This document shows positions 10,616 through 19,123 of a DNA stretch of 64,000 nt, piece after piece (the stretch's first letter is position 1; each line of letters begins with the position of its first letter). The DNA comes from Accumulibacter sp. GTDB lineage: Bacteria > Pseudomonadota > Gammaproteobacteria > Burkholderiales > Rhodocyclaceae. The notes below the pieces were generated by a model. It was not told the origin of the DNA, ran no database searches, and saw nothing but the letters and a program-made list of their open reading frames with translations. The translations under genes were made by a program, and so were the position numbers. Location: contig NZ_JAPUVI010000043.1 of assembly GCF_029255285.1 (NCBI RefSeq), positions 62,001 to 126,000 of the forward strand, in the 5' to 3' direction.

Positions 10616-12226
10616 ATGAAGATCAAGACGCTTCTGTGGAGTGGGTTTGCCGCTGTGTGCGCCGTGATGACGATCCTCGTCGTCGTCTGTGTGCTGCAAC
10701 TCCAACTGATCGAACAGGGTGTGGCGAACATTCTTCGAGCCAACACCAACGAAACCTTGGCGCGGGAAATCGCCGCGCGCGTCAACAGCATGCGTCGTTA
10801 CCAGCTCAGCGCGCTGGTGGCGGCCGACGAGCGTGACAAGGAACTCGCGCGGGTGAGCCAGGCGGGCAAGGAGAACGCCGAATTGGCCGGGGAACTCGAG
10901 AAGTCGCAGCGCAGTCCGGAAACGCGGCAAATGGCGGCCGACATTCGAGCACTGAACGACCGCTATACGCAGCTCAGCGATCAAATCCTCAGCCTGGCCA
11001 GGGAACGCAAGATCGATGCGATGCGCGATCTGATCCAGGGTGATGCGCGTGCGGCGCAGCGCCAACTGGCCGCCGAGACGGAGAAGTACATCAAGCTTCA
11101 GGACGAGCGCGAGAAGCAGGCGGAGAAGGCGGTGGAAGCCGCTCATTCGCTGGCGGTGACGCTGATGTGGGGACTGCTGGCGGTGGCTCTGGCGCTGGCG
11201 GTCGGCATCGCATTCATCGTCACGCGGCGCATCACTGGTCAACTCGGTGGCGAGCCCGAAGAGGCGCGGCAACTCGTCCAGCGCATCGCTGGCGGCGACC
11301 TGAGCCAGGATCTGGCGCTGCCAGCCGGTGACACACAGAGCCTGATGGCGCACCAGCAGCAGATGCAATTGCGGCTGCGTGCGATGCTGAAGAACGTTGC
11401 CTCGACGGTGGACAGTACCGAACAAGCGGCTCAGTCGCTGGCCTGTTCGTCGCAGCAGGTGGCCGGTGCATCGCGTACGGCCAGCGATTCGGCGACGTCG
11501 ATGGCGGCGGTCGTCGAGGAAATGTCGGTCAGCATCAGTCAGGTGGCGAACAACGCGCACGACGCTCTGAAGACGGCGACACAGGCTTCCAAGCTCTCCG
11601 AAAGCGGTGGCGGCGTCATTGAGCAGGCGACGATGGAAATCAATCGCATCGCCGATACCGTTCGCCGTACATCTCGTGCGATGAGCGCGCTCGATGAAAG
11701 CTCGTCCCGCATATCGACCGTGGTGCAGGTGATCAAAGAGGTTGCCGATCAGACCAATCTGCTGGCGCTCAACGCGGCGATCGAGGCGGCACGGGCCGGC
11801 GAGTCGGGGCGCGGCTTCGCCGTCGTTGCCGACGAGGTGCGCAAGCTGGCCGAACGTACCGGCAAGGCGACCAGCGAAATCAACGCGATGGTCCTGCAGA
11901 TTCAGCAGGAAACCCGCAACTCGCTGGAGTCGATGGAGGATGCCGTGCAGCAGGTCGACCGCGGCGTCGAACTCGCCGGGTCGGCAGGCCAGGCGATCCG
12001 GAACATTCGCGGCAGCGTCGACCAGGTGGTCGCCGTGGTCAACGAAATTGGCAGCGCGATCGAAGAACAATCGATCGCCAGCCAACAGATCGCGCAGCGC
12101 GTCGAACAGGTGGCTCAGGCTTCCGAGGAGAACAATTCGGCGGCTCAGCAGACAGCCGACGCAGCACGTACACTCAGCGTCCTGGCCGGTGGCCTGCGCA
12201 GTACGGTGGCCAGCTTCCGGACCTGA
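10616..12226 (+). CDS. Methyl-accepting chemotaxis protein
   Basis: A 536-residue class of transmembrane chemoreceptor. TM1 spans about residues 5-30 and TM2 about residues 182-203, separated by a periplasmic four-helix-type sensor of about 150 residues rich in Glu, Gln and Arg (4HB_MCP-like). A HAMP-like linker follows, and the cytoplasmic coiled coil carries the highly conserved hairpin tip [19 protein letters not shown] plus [18 protein letters not shown], which docks CheA and CheW. The protein ends shortly after the coiled coil with no obvious CheR pentapeptide. No chemotaxis genes are adjacent, so it is an orphan receptor. The long open frames opposite to it are GC-driven shadows. Confidence 0.95.
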   Translation: MKIKTLLWSGFAAVCAVMTILVVVCVLQLQLIEQGVANILRANTNETLAREIAARVNSMRRYQLSALVAADERDKELARVSQAGKENAELAGELEKSQRSPETRQMAADIRALNDRYTQLSDQILSLARERKIDAMRDLIQGDARAAQRQLAAETEKYIKLQDEREKQAEKAVEAAHSLAVTLMWGLLAVALALAVGIAFIVTRRITGQLGGEPEEARQLVQRIAGGDLSQDLALPAGDTQSLMAHQQQMQLRLRAMLKNVASTVDSTEQAAQSLACSSQQVAGASRTASDSATSMAAVVEEMSVSISQVANNAHDALKTATQASKLSESGGGVIEQATMEINRIADTVRRTSRAMSALDESSSRISTVVQVIKEVADQTNLLALNAAIEAARAGESGRGFAVVADEVRKLAERTGKATSEINAMVLQIQQETRNSLESMEDAVQQVDRGVELAGSAGQAIRNIRGSVDQVVAVVNEIGSAIEEQSIASQQIAQRVEQVAQASEENNSAAQQTADAARTLSVLAGGLRSTVASFRT

Positions 12227-12253
12227 TGACAGGCAACGAAGACGCGAGGCTAG

Positions 12254-12271
12254 CCGGCGGGTGCCCGCCGG
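12254..12271 (+). terminator. GC-rich hairpin downstream of the chemoreceptor gene
   Basis: CCGGCGGG and CCCGCCGG are perfect inverted arms separated by TG, 28 bp after the chemoreceptor stop. It lacks a T-tract, so intrinsic termination would be inefficient. Confidence 0.4.
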
Positions 12272-12449
12272 GCTTCTCCGGCGAACGAGCTTCTTGGTCT
12301 CGGCGGCCTTGCGCCAAGGCGGGGTGGTGACACCAGGGCTCTCGCCTACCTCGCCACGCTCGTTGATTGACAATACGGGCGGGCGAACCCTAAGCTAGCC
12401 GGAATAGTGGTCTTACCACTCTTGCGTGACTGACAAGGAGGAGAAAGAC

Positions 12450-13232
12450 ATGGAGGAGGCAGGTGTTCGCCACTACCCCGGTAAGCCACTCCGGGTCTAC
12501 CTTTTCGGAACCTGCCTGATCGACCTTTTTTGTCCGGACGCGGGAATCGACGCCGTCCGCCTGCTCGAGCGCGAGGGGATCGAGGTGCTCTTCCCGGCTG
12601 ATCAGACCTGCTGTGGGCAGCCGGCGCACAGCAGTGGCTTCCCCGAACAGACCCGCGCCGTGGCGCTGGCGCAGTTGCGCCTGTTTCCCGAACCGTGGCC
12701 GGTGATCGTTCCTTCCGGTTCCTGCGCCGGCATGATGCGCCACCACTATCCCAAGATCTTCGCCGATGAGCCCCGCTTGCTGGCCGAAGCGATGGCGCTG
12801 GCCGAGCGAATTTTCGAGTTGTCGGAATTTCTCGTGCATGTGGCGAAGGTCAGCCTGAGCGATCGGGGTGCGTCCGTCTGCGTCGCGCTGCATACTTCCT
12901 GCGCGGCGCGCCGCGAGATGGCGACGCACTTGCACGCGCGGGCCTTGCTGGCTCAGTTGCCGGGAGTGGATGTCAGCTTGCACGAGCATGAATCGGAATG
13001 TTGCGGTTTTGGCGGAACTTTTTCGCTCAAGCACCCGGCGATTTCGTCCGCGATGGCGGCCGACAAGGTGGAGGCGCTCAAGGAAACCGGTGCAGAGACC
13101 TTTCTGTCGGCCGACTGCGGCTGCCTGCTCAACCTCAACCACACTCTGGAGAAACGCGGCGATACTTTCCGGGGTCAGCATCTGGCCTCGTTTCTCTGGT
13201 CGCGGACGAACGACGAGGGATCTCGGCGATGA
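12450..13232 (+). CDS. lutA: LutA-type lactate utilization Fe-S protein
   Basis: First gene of a three-gene lactate oxidation operon. LutA-type proteins have two CCG domains (as in GlpC/HdrB) that bind Fe-S or cofactors and pass electrons from L-lactate oxidation. Both motifs are present: TCCGQ with C54-C55-G56 and ECCGFGG with C184-C185-G186, with single Cys boxes SGSCAG and HTSCA between them. Length 260 residues is usual. ATG 12450 is preferred over GTG 12426 because an AAGGAGGA lies 9 bp before it. The stop overlaps the start of lutC by the sequence ATGA, so translation is probably coupled. Confidence 0.93.
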   Translation: MEEAGVRHYPGKPLRVYLFGTCLIDLFCPDAGIDAVRLLEREGIEVLFPADQTCCGQPAHSSGFPEQTRAVALAQLRLFPEPWPVIVPSGSCAGMMRHHYPKIFADEPRLLAEAMALAERIFELSEFLVHVAKVSLSDRGASVCVALHTSCAARREMATHLHARALLAQLPGVDVSLHEHESECCGFGGTFSLKHPAISSAMAADKVEALKETGAETFLSADCGCLLNLNHTLEKRGDTFRGQHLASFLWSRTNDEGSRR

Positions 13233-13906
13233 GCGCGCGTGACAACATCCTGCAACGCCTGCGCGCGGCGCCATCAGGCACGCCGCCGTTGTCACCCGAC
13301 GTGCGTGCCTGGCAGGCGCTGTCGCGTGGCGGCATGGCGAGCGCTGCCCGTGCGGCGCGCGTTGACCTGTTCTGCGAAAAGATGGCTTTCTGGCAGGCCG
13401 AGGTCGTCCGCGTGACGCGCGACGACTGGCCGGCGCAGCTGCGCACGCTGTGCGCGGCGAAAGGGGTTCGGTCGCTGCTCTATGGCGAGGACACCGAACA
13501 GGCGGCGGCACTGCTCGCCGCCGGGATTGGCGGACTGCAGCCTTACGATCGAGCGATCGACGATTGGAAGCAGGATCTGTTCGAGAATATCGATGCCAGC
13601 TTCACTTCGACACGCGGCGGCATCGCTGAAACCGGCACCTTGATCATCTGGCCCGATGCCAGTGAGCCCCGGCTGATGTCGCTCGTACCTCCGATCCACT
13701 TCGCTCTGCTGGACGCCGCGAAGCTTTACGACACGCTGCTCGACGCGATGATCGAGCAGGGCTGGAGCGGCGGCCTGCCGACCAACGCGTTGCTCGTATC
13801 CGGGCCGTCGAAGACGGCCGACATCCAGGTAACGCTCGCCTATGGTGCGCACGGGCCGAGGGAGTTGATCGTCCTGTTGCTCGTCGACGAGGAGCAAACG
13901 GCATGA
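13229..13906 (+). CDS. lutC: LutC-type lactate utilization protein (LUD domain)
   Basis: A 225-residue LUD-domain protein without Fe-S cysteines, as expected for LutC, a component of the LutABC lactate oxidation complex. The conserved LUD features are the segment VDASFT-like IDASFTSTRGGIAETGT, LMSLVPPIHF and the final GPSKTADIQVTLAYGAHGP. It overlaps lutA and lutB by 4 bp on each side (ATGA junctions). In Bacillus and many proteobacteria the order is A-B-C; here lutC lies between lutA and lutB. Confidence 0.93.
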   Translation: MSARDNILQRLRAAPSGTPPLSPDVRAWQALSRGGMASAARAARVDLFCEKMAFWQAEVVRVTRDDWPAQLRTLCAAKGVRSLLYGEDTEQAAALLAAGIGGLQPYDRAIDDWKQDLFENIDASFTSTRGGIAETGTLIIWPDASEPRLMSLVPPIHFALLDAAKLYDTLLDAMIEQGWSGGLPTNALLVSGPSKTADIQVTLAYGAHGPRELIVLLLVDEEQTA

Positions 13907-15333
13907 ACAGCCGACCGCTCGACTTCGTTCCGGCCAGTGAATTCAAGCGCCGCGCCGCAGAGGCCGTGGCCGACCAGCATCTGCGCAAGAGCTTCCGGGG
14001 CGCGATGGATTTCCTGATCGCCAAGCGCGCCGCCCAGTTTCCGGACCCGGCAGCACTCGAACGTCAGCGTGTCCTGGCCGAGCAGATCCGTCAGTACAGT
14101 CTCGCCCGTCTGCCCGATTTGCTCGAACAACTGGAGCGCAAGCTGACTGAGAACGGCGTCCAGGTGCATTGGGCGGAAAACGCCCAGCAGGCCAACCGGA
14201 TCATCATCGACATCGCCCGTCGTCATGCCGCGAAGTTGATGGTCAAGGGCAAGTCGATGGTCAGTGAGGAGATCGAGCTCAACCACGCCATGGCCGATGC
14301 CGGGATCGAGGCTCTTGAAAGCGACATGGGCGAGTACATCGTGCAGCTCGACGGCGAAAAGCCTTCACACATCATCATGCCGGCGATCCACAAGACCAAG
14401 CTCGAGATAGCCCGTCTGTTTGCCGCCAAGGTACCGGGTGCCGCCTATACCGAGTCGGTCGACGAACTGATCGGAATTGGCCGCGCCGTACTGCGTGAGA
14501 AGTTCATGACGGCCGGGATCGGACTGTCCGGGGTGAACTTCGCCGTCGCCGAAACCGGCACTCTTTGCCTGGTCGAGAACGAAGGCAATGGCCGCATGTG
14601 CACCACGGTGCCGGACGTTCACATCGCCATCACCGGCATCGAGAAGGTCGTCGAGAAGCTCGAGCACGTGCCGCCGCTGTTTGGCTTGCTGACCCGCTCG
14701 GCGACCGGCCAAGCGATCACCACCTACTTCAACATGATCAGCGGCCCGCGCAAGGCAGGCGAAAAGGACGGACCGCGCGAAATGCACCTGGTGTTGGTCG
14801 ATAACGGCCGAAGCCAGGCCTACGCCGACGAACAATTGCGGTCCACCTTGCAGTGCATCCGTTGTGGCGCCTGCATGAATCATTGCCCCGTATATACCCG
14901 CATCGGCGGCCACGCTTACGGGACGACCTACCCGGGGCCGATCGGCGAGATCTTTTCGCCGCACTTGCTGGGCCTGGCGGCGACACATGTGCTGCCGACC
15001 GCATCCAGTCTCTGCGGTGCCTGTGGCGAGGTCTGTCCGGTCCGGATTCCGATTCCCGAACTGCTGATCCGGCTGCGCGGCGACGCTCAGCACGCCGTCC
15101 GCCCCGGACGGGTCGCCCTGCGCGGCCAGGGCGCGGCGAGAAGCCGCCTGGTCGATGCCGTTTGGTCTGGCTGGGCCGCGCTGTACTCCCGGCCGGCACT
15201 CTACCGCGCTTTTGGCTGGCTGGCGACGCGCTTTCGCCTGCTGACGCCGCCGATGCAGTCCGGCTGGACGGTCAGCCGTACGCCGCTGAAACCGGCAAAG
15301 CGGACGCTGCATGAGGAAATGGCCAACCGCTAG
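13903..15333 (+). CDS. lutB: LutB-type lactate utilization iron-sulfur protein
   Basis: A 476-residue protein joining an N-terminal LUD domain (GIGLSGVNFAVAETGTLCL near residues 205-225) to a ferredoxin-like region. Cluster ligands are C318, C321, C324 and C328 (CIRCGACMNHCP) and a second set C371, C374 and C378 (CGACGEVCP). The C-terminal part has Trp- and Arg-rich helices as in other LutB proteins. It is the last gene of lutACB and presumably conducts electrons from lactate to the respiratory chain. No lactate permease or GntR-type regulator is next to the operon. Confidence 0.94.
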   Translation: MNSRPLDFVPASEFKRRAAEAVADQHLRKSFRGAMDFLIAKRAAQFPDPAALERQRVLAEQIRQYSLARLPDLLEQLERKLTENGVQVHWAENAQQANRIIIDIARRHAAKLMVKGKSMVSEEIELNHAMADAGIEALESDMGEYIVQLDGEKPSHIIMPAIHKTKLEIARLFAAKVPGAAYTESVDELIGIGRAVLREKFMTAGIGLSGVNFAVAETGTLCLVENEGNGRMCTTVPDVHIAITGIEKVVEKLEHVPPLFGLLTRSATGQAITTYFNMISGPRKAGEKDGPREMHLVLVDNGRSQAYADEQLRSTLQCIRCGACMNHCPVYTRIGGHAYGTTYPGPIGEIFSPHLLGLAATHVLPTASSLCGACGEVCPVRIPIPELLIRLRGDAQHAVRPGRVALRGQGAARSRLVDAVWSGWAALYSRPALYRAFGWLATRFRLLTPPMQSGWTVSRTPLKPAKRTLHEEMANR

Positions 15334-15370
15334 GCGGCAGCGCTCCGCTCCGGGCCAGGGTGCCGTGCGT

Positions 15371-17605
15371 TCACGAGGTCCGCAAGCGTAAGGCGATCCG
15401 CCCGCCATGCTCTTCGGCCGGCAGCACGTGGCCGATGCGCGCGGCTTTCTCGTAGCCGAGCGAACGCAGCACGTGCAGGCAGGCGTCGGCTTTCTCCGGC
15501 GCGACACTGGCCAGCAAGCCGCCGGCGATCTGAGGGTCGAACAGCAACGGGTAATGGCGGTGCCCGGCCGCCGCCGGTGGCTCAAGCAAGGCGTGGCGTA
15601 GGCGCAGGTTGGCCATCTGCCGCGCATCGAAGCTTCCCGCGGCGCCGGTTTCGAGCGCGCCATCGAGTACTGGCAGTTGGTCGAGATCGATTTGCGCATC
15701 GACGCCGGACAGGCGCGCCATCTCGATCAGATGGCCCAGGATACCGTGGGCATGGACCTTGGAACAGGCGGTGGCCGCGTGCTCGCGCAAGCACTTGGCA
15801 GCCAGCCGGTTCGAGCGCTGCATCGACCTCAGGGCCTCGTCGATCCAGCGGCCCTTGGCTTGCAGGCGGGCATGCCCGGCGAAAAGCGTGCCGACACCGA
15901 CCGCCTTGGTCAGGATCAAGACATCGCCCGGGCGCATGCCGCCCAGCGCGCTGGCCGGCTCTTCTTGGACCCGGAAGGTGATCACGAAGCCGAGCGCCAG
16001 TTCCTCACCTAGGCTGACCCGGCCGCCGGACAGGGCGCAAGCCGCGTCGTCGAGTACCGCCGTGGCACCGGACAGCAGGTCGAACAGGCTGGCCTCGATC
16101 TTCTCGTCGGGGCCGGGTGGCATAGTGACGATCGCTGTCGCCGAATGCACCTGACCGCTCAGTGCAAAGATTTCGTCGAGCGCATGATTGGCGGCGATCT
16201 GTGCAAACAGCCAAGGGTCGTCAATAGCCGCGGAAACCGCACACAGCGTCTGCTGAAGCGTCTTACCGGGTGGCGCGTGCATGATAGACAGCTCGTCGGG
16301 AGCGCAAGCGCGGCTGGGCCGTGTGCTGTGCGCGACCGGTTGCACGGTGGCGAGTACGCGCAACAGCAAGGCCGTCGCCTTCGCTTCGTCCGCTGCGCTC
16401 GCTTCGCGCCGGGCTTCGTGCCTGTCCGGCTGACCGGTCGGCCGCGGCAGATCGCGGAAGCCGGTCATGAAGCGGCGGTCGATCCAGTCTTTCCAGCGCC
16501 AGACCCAGGCTCCCTCAGCGTACAGGATGCCGCGTGAGGCGACCGCGTAGCGGTTTCCGGTGCTGATCAGGGCCAGCCAGCGTCGCTGCGCATGCCAGAC
16601 GCGCAAGGGTTCGTGACGCAGCGACCGGCGCAGGTTGTTGGCCAGTGTTCGGCCCTGGCGAACGGCAAAGACACCGGCCTTGGCGAGTCGCCGGCCGACC
16701 AGTGCGGCACAATCGCCGGCCGCAAAGATCAACGGATCGTCGACCGTCTGCAAGGTTTCGCGCACCGCGATGAAACCGTCACCATCGAGCGCCAGGCCGG
16801 TGTCGCGCAGCCAGGCGGCCGCCGCCGCCTGCGTGACCCAGACGATCTCGTCGGCGTACAGGGTTTCGCCGCGGCGTGTGCGTAGTCGGCCCGCGCCAAC
16901 CTGAATCACTTCGGCAGCACGGTGCAAGACGATCTGGCGCTCGTTCAGCACGCGCTCGAAACTGCGCCGAACGGCCGCGTTGTGCGTCGGCAGGATATCG
17001 CGCTCAGCGGCCAAGAGGTGAACCGTGAGATCGTCGGGTTTGCCCGTCACCAAGTCGATTTCGCGGCGTAAGCGGTGGTGCATTGCCAGCGCCAGCTCGA
17101 CGCCGCCTGCTCCGGCGCCGACGACGGCAATCGTCAGCGGCCCGCCGTGGCGGCGCACACGTTCGAGCAAGGATAGCCAGCGTTCGTTGAAGTGCCGAAT
17201 CGGCTTGACCGGAGTCGCGTTTTCCGATGCCCCGTCGACCAGATCGACCGCCGGCATCGAACCGATGTTGATCGACAGGCGGTCGTAGGCCACCGGCGGG
17301 CGAGCGCGACACAGTACTTGGCGCTTTTCGCGATCGAGACCGATTACCTCGTCGCGATAAAAGCGGGCAGCGGCGAAACGGGCCAGACGGCGCAGATCGA
17401 TATGGACCTCGTCGTAGTCGTAATGTCCGGCGATATAGCCGGGCAGCATGCCCGAATACGGAGTATGCGTATCGCGACAGATCAGTGTCAGGCGTACGCC
17501 GGGCAGTGGCTGCGCGGCGAAGCGCTTGATTACGCCGACGTGGCTGTGGCCGCCACCGACGAGAACGATATCGCGCAGATCGGCTGATTGTTCGTCGTTT
17601 GGCAT
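15371..17605 (-). CDS. NADH dehydrogenase-like / selenide water dikinase fusion with degenerate SelD half
   Basis: A 744-residue two-domain protein. Residues 1 to about 385 form an FAD/NAD(P)H-dependent oxidoreductase: FAD motif LVGGGHSHV near 15-23, NADH motif VVGAGAGGVE near 161-170 and the second FAD motif IFAAGDCA near 293-300. Residues about 400-744 align by eye with selenophosphate synthetase (GMRPGDVLILTK, GTLFAG, AKGRWIDEAL, ILGHLIEMAR). Such NDH-SelD fusions are known. Here, judged against remembered E. coli SelD, catalytic positions are altered: Cys17 is D406 (Lys20 kept as K409), Asp51 is E438, Asp68 is C455, Asp91 is E478, and Asp227 is K616, with TGFG changed to HAHG. The oxidoreductase half looks intact. 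The SelD half may therefore be a pseudoenzyme. Convergent with lutB. Confidence 0.88.
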   Translation of the reverse strand: MPNDEQSADLRDIVLVGGGHSHVGVIKRFAAQPLPGVRLTLICRDTHTPYSGMLPGYIAGHYDYDEVHIDLRRLARFAAARFYRDEVIGLDREKRQVLCRARPPVAYDRLSINIGSMPAVDLVDGASENATPVKPIRHFNERWLSLLERVRRHGGPLTIAVVGAGAGGVELALAMHHRLRREIDLVTGKPDDLTVHLLAAERDILPTHNAAVRRSFERVLNERQIVLHRAAEVIQVGAGRLRTRRGETLYADEIVWVTQAAAAAWLRDTGLALDGDGFIAVRETLQTVDDPLIFAAGDCAALVGRRLAKAGVFAVRQGRTLANNLRRSLRHEPLRVWHAQRRWLALISTGNRYAVASRGILYAEGAWVWRWKDWIDRRFMTGFRDLPRPTGQPDRHEARREASAADEAKATALLLRVLATVQPVAHSTRPSRACAPDELSIMHAPPGKTLQQTLCAVSAAIDDPWLFAQIAANHALDEIFALSGQVHSATAIVTMPPGPDEKIEASLFDLLSGATAVLDDAACALSGGRVSLGEELALGFVITFRVQEEPASALGGMRPGDVLILTKAVGVGTLFAGHARLQAKGRWIDEALRSMQRSNRLAAKCLREHAATACSKVHAHGILGHLIEMARLSGVDAQIDLDQLPVLDGALETGAAGSFDARQMANLRLRHALLEPPAAAGHRHYPLLFDPQIAGGLLASVAPEKADACLHVLRSLGYEKAARIGHVLPAEEHGGRIALRLRTS

Positions 17606-17808
17606 CTCAGATGGCCTGTGGCAGTCGGTCGGGTGTGGCTCATCGGCCGCCAGTTTGCCGGCGACCGATCGAGCAGTTCATTGTCGCACGCGCCGCGTGA
17701 GCAGGGATGCGCCGGCCTCCCTGCCTGGTCAACGCGCCGGAATCCGTGGCACACTATGGTCAATGGGCGCCGCGGTCGGCGGCCGCAGGTTTTCACAGGA
17801 GACATGAC

Positions 17809-18078
17809 ATGCGCGATGAGGGGGTGCGGGACCCGCGCCAGCCTGCCTCGACTTCGTCGCCCGGAGCGGCTGATCGACGGTCCGGGCCCGATCGGCGCGG
17901 CGAAAGCGACAGGCGGCGTGGCACGGATCGTCGTCGGGGCGACCGCCGGGACCCGCGCGATTCCGACCTGCTGTTGGCTGAGCTCGAAATGCGGGTTGCG
18001 GCGGCGATTCGTCAAAGCGGAGGCGTCGTCGAGGGTGACGGCTCGGGTTGGGATAAGCTGATCGTTCCCTTTCGCTAG
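17809..18078 (+). CDS. Small Arg/Asp-rich hypothetical protein with DRR repeats
   Basis: An 89-residue protein that I do not recognise by family. Residues about 20-50 are a low-complexity string of imperfect repeats built on DRRxG or DRRRG (ADRRSGPDRRGE, SDRRRG, TDRRRGDRRD), followed by a predicted short helix (LLLAELEMRVAAAIRQSGG) and the ending WDKLIVPFR. ATG 17809 is used, with AGGA about 10 bp before it; an alternative reading starts 102 bp upstream. It sits between the divergent NDH-SelD gene and the convergent PilZ gene. The charged repeat could bind nucleic acid or polyanions, which is inference only. Confidence 0.5.
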   Translation: MRDEGVRDPRQPASTSSPGAADRRSGPDRRGESDRRRGTDRRRGDRRDPRDSDLLLAELEMRVAAAIRQSGGVVEGDGSGWDKLIVPFR

Positions 18079-18120
18079 GCGTCGCGGGACTTTGTCGATA
18101 GGACGCCCTGGCGGCGGCTT

Positions 18121-18861
18121 TCAGCTCAGTTCGTGACGCCGGTGTTCGACTTGCGCGACGTAGCGCTGGATCTGCCGGTCGTCGGCGCGCCGCAGATCGA
18201 AAAACTGCAGTCCGACGCGCCACTGCGTGACGCCGGCGCGCAGTTCCAACGCGGTAACGTGGCGTACGACTGCTTGCACAAAGATGTCGTGTCGCCCTTC
18301 GGGCAGCGCAAAGCGGCAGTCTGGAATGGTCGTTCCCGGCGGCAGGGTGTTGTCGCCGCCGGTGCTGAGGCCGACGCCGGCGATTGACAGGTCATGCACC
18401 GGCGCCGTTAACCAGCGGCCGCCGGACGGGCGGGCGTGAAACTGCAGTGGACGGGCCAGCGGCGTCTCGATCCGGAAGACTTCGCGCCGCTGCAGACGGA
18501 CGATGAAACGCGGCAGCGGGACGGCGAAGGCGCGGGCGCCATGGAAGTCAATTTCGCGTGCTTGACCGGTCGTGAACTGGACGTGAATCCCTCCCGGCCG
18601 GGCGACGAAGACATTGCGCTGGCTTCCGGGGAAGCGCCGGTTGATCTCGACGCTCCCGCTGCAGTCGATGATCAGCCAATCGTCTTCGGGTTGTACGGCA
18701 AGCAGAACGGTCAGAAAGTGCTCGTGGCCGCCGGAAAACTGGACGGAAAACGATTCCTTGTTTTCCGCAAAGCCGGCCAGCGTAAACGGAATAGCGGTGC
18801 GCCCAGTGATGTAAAAGCGCTCCTCGATCTCGGCTTCGGACAACTGGGCTATCTGGCTCAT
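18121..18861 (-). CDS. ycgR: YcgR-type PilZ domain protein (c-di-GMP effector, flagellar brake)
   Basis: A 246-residue protein with an N-terminal YcgR-like domain (residues about 1-110, with VQFSGGHEHFLTVLLAV) and a C-terminal PilZ domain. Both c-di-GMP contact motifs are visible: RREVFR (RxxxR type) near residues 125-130 and DLSIAGVGL (D/NxSxxG type) near 156-164. YcgR proteins bind c-di-GMP and slow the flagellar motor. Flagellar genes are not in the window, although a chemoreceptor is, so the organism may be motile or the protein may act on other surface behaviour. Its stop faces the stop of the small DRR protein. Confidence 0.9.
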   Translation of the reverse strand: MSQIAQLSEAEIEERFYITGRTAIPFTLAGFAENKESFSVQFSGGHEHFLTVLLAVQPEDDWLIIDCSGSVEINRRFPGSQRNVFVARPGGIHVQFTTGQAREIDFHGARAFAVPLPRFIVRLQRREVFRIETPLARPLQFHARPSGGRWLTAPVHDLSIAGVGLSTGGDNTLPPGTTIPDCRFALPEGRHDIFVQAVVRHVTALELRAGVTQWRVGLQFFDLRRADDRQIQRYVAQVEHRRHELS

Positions 18862-19024
18862 TTCTGAGAATTGGCGCGGCTTGTCGGAGCGCGAGAGTAT
18901 CGGGCGATGTGCCCGTGCTCGTCAATGGCCAGGTCGCGGCGCTTGGGCCGAGCAACGCTTCGGCGATTCGGGCCGCCGGCCCGTGCAGTACGGCCGGGCC
19001 CCTGCCATCGTCGAGACTCGCTAG

Positions 19025-19123
19025 GGAACCTCTGAACAAGTCACAAATTTCAGCGGAAACAAGTTACAACACATTGATTCATCAAGGTTCTAATATTCAC
19101 GAAACCACTTATTCAGAGTTTCC
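19025..19123. mobile_element. 99-bp IS5-like MITE with CTAG target duplication
   Basis: The element begins GGAACCTCTGAACAAG (19025-19040) and ends with the inverse CTTATTCAGAGTTTCC (19108-19123); the 16-bp ends match at 14 positions. It is bounded on both sides by CTAG (19021-19024 and 19124-19127), the 4-bp target duplication type expected of IS5-family transposition (YTAR). The interior is AT-rich compared with its surroundings and has no coding capacity, so it would need a transposase supplied elsewhere. The right-hand CTAG supplies the TAG stop codon of the SDR gene. Confidence 0.85.

Noticed and set aside
10373-12373. 666-codon minus-strand frame opposite the chemoreceptor
   Set aside because: It is the antisense of a strongly conserved gene; its translation is His/Arg/Leu-rich low complexity with no domain, as expected from GC-rich codon bias.
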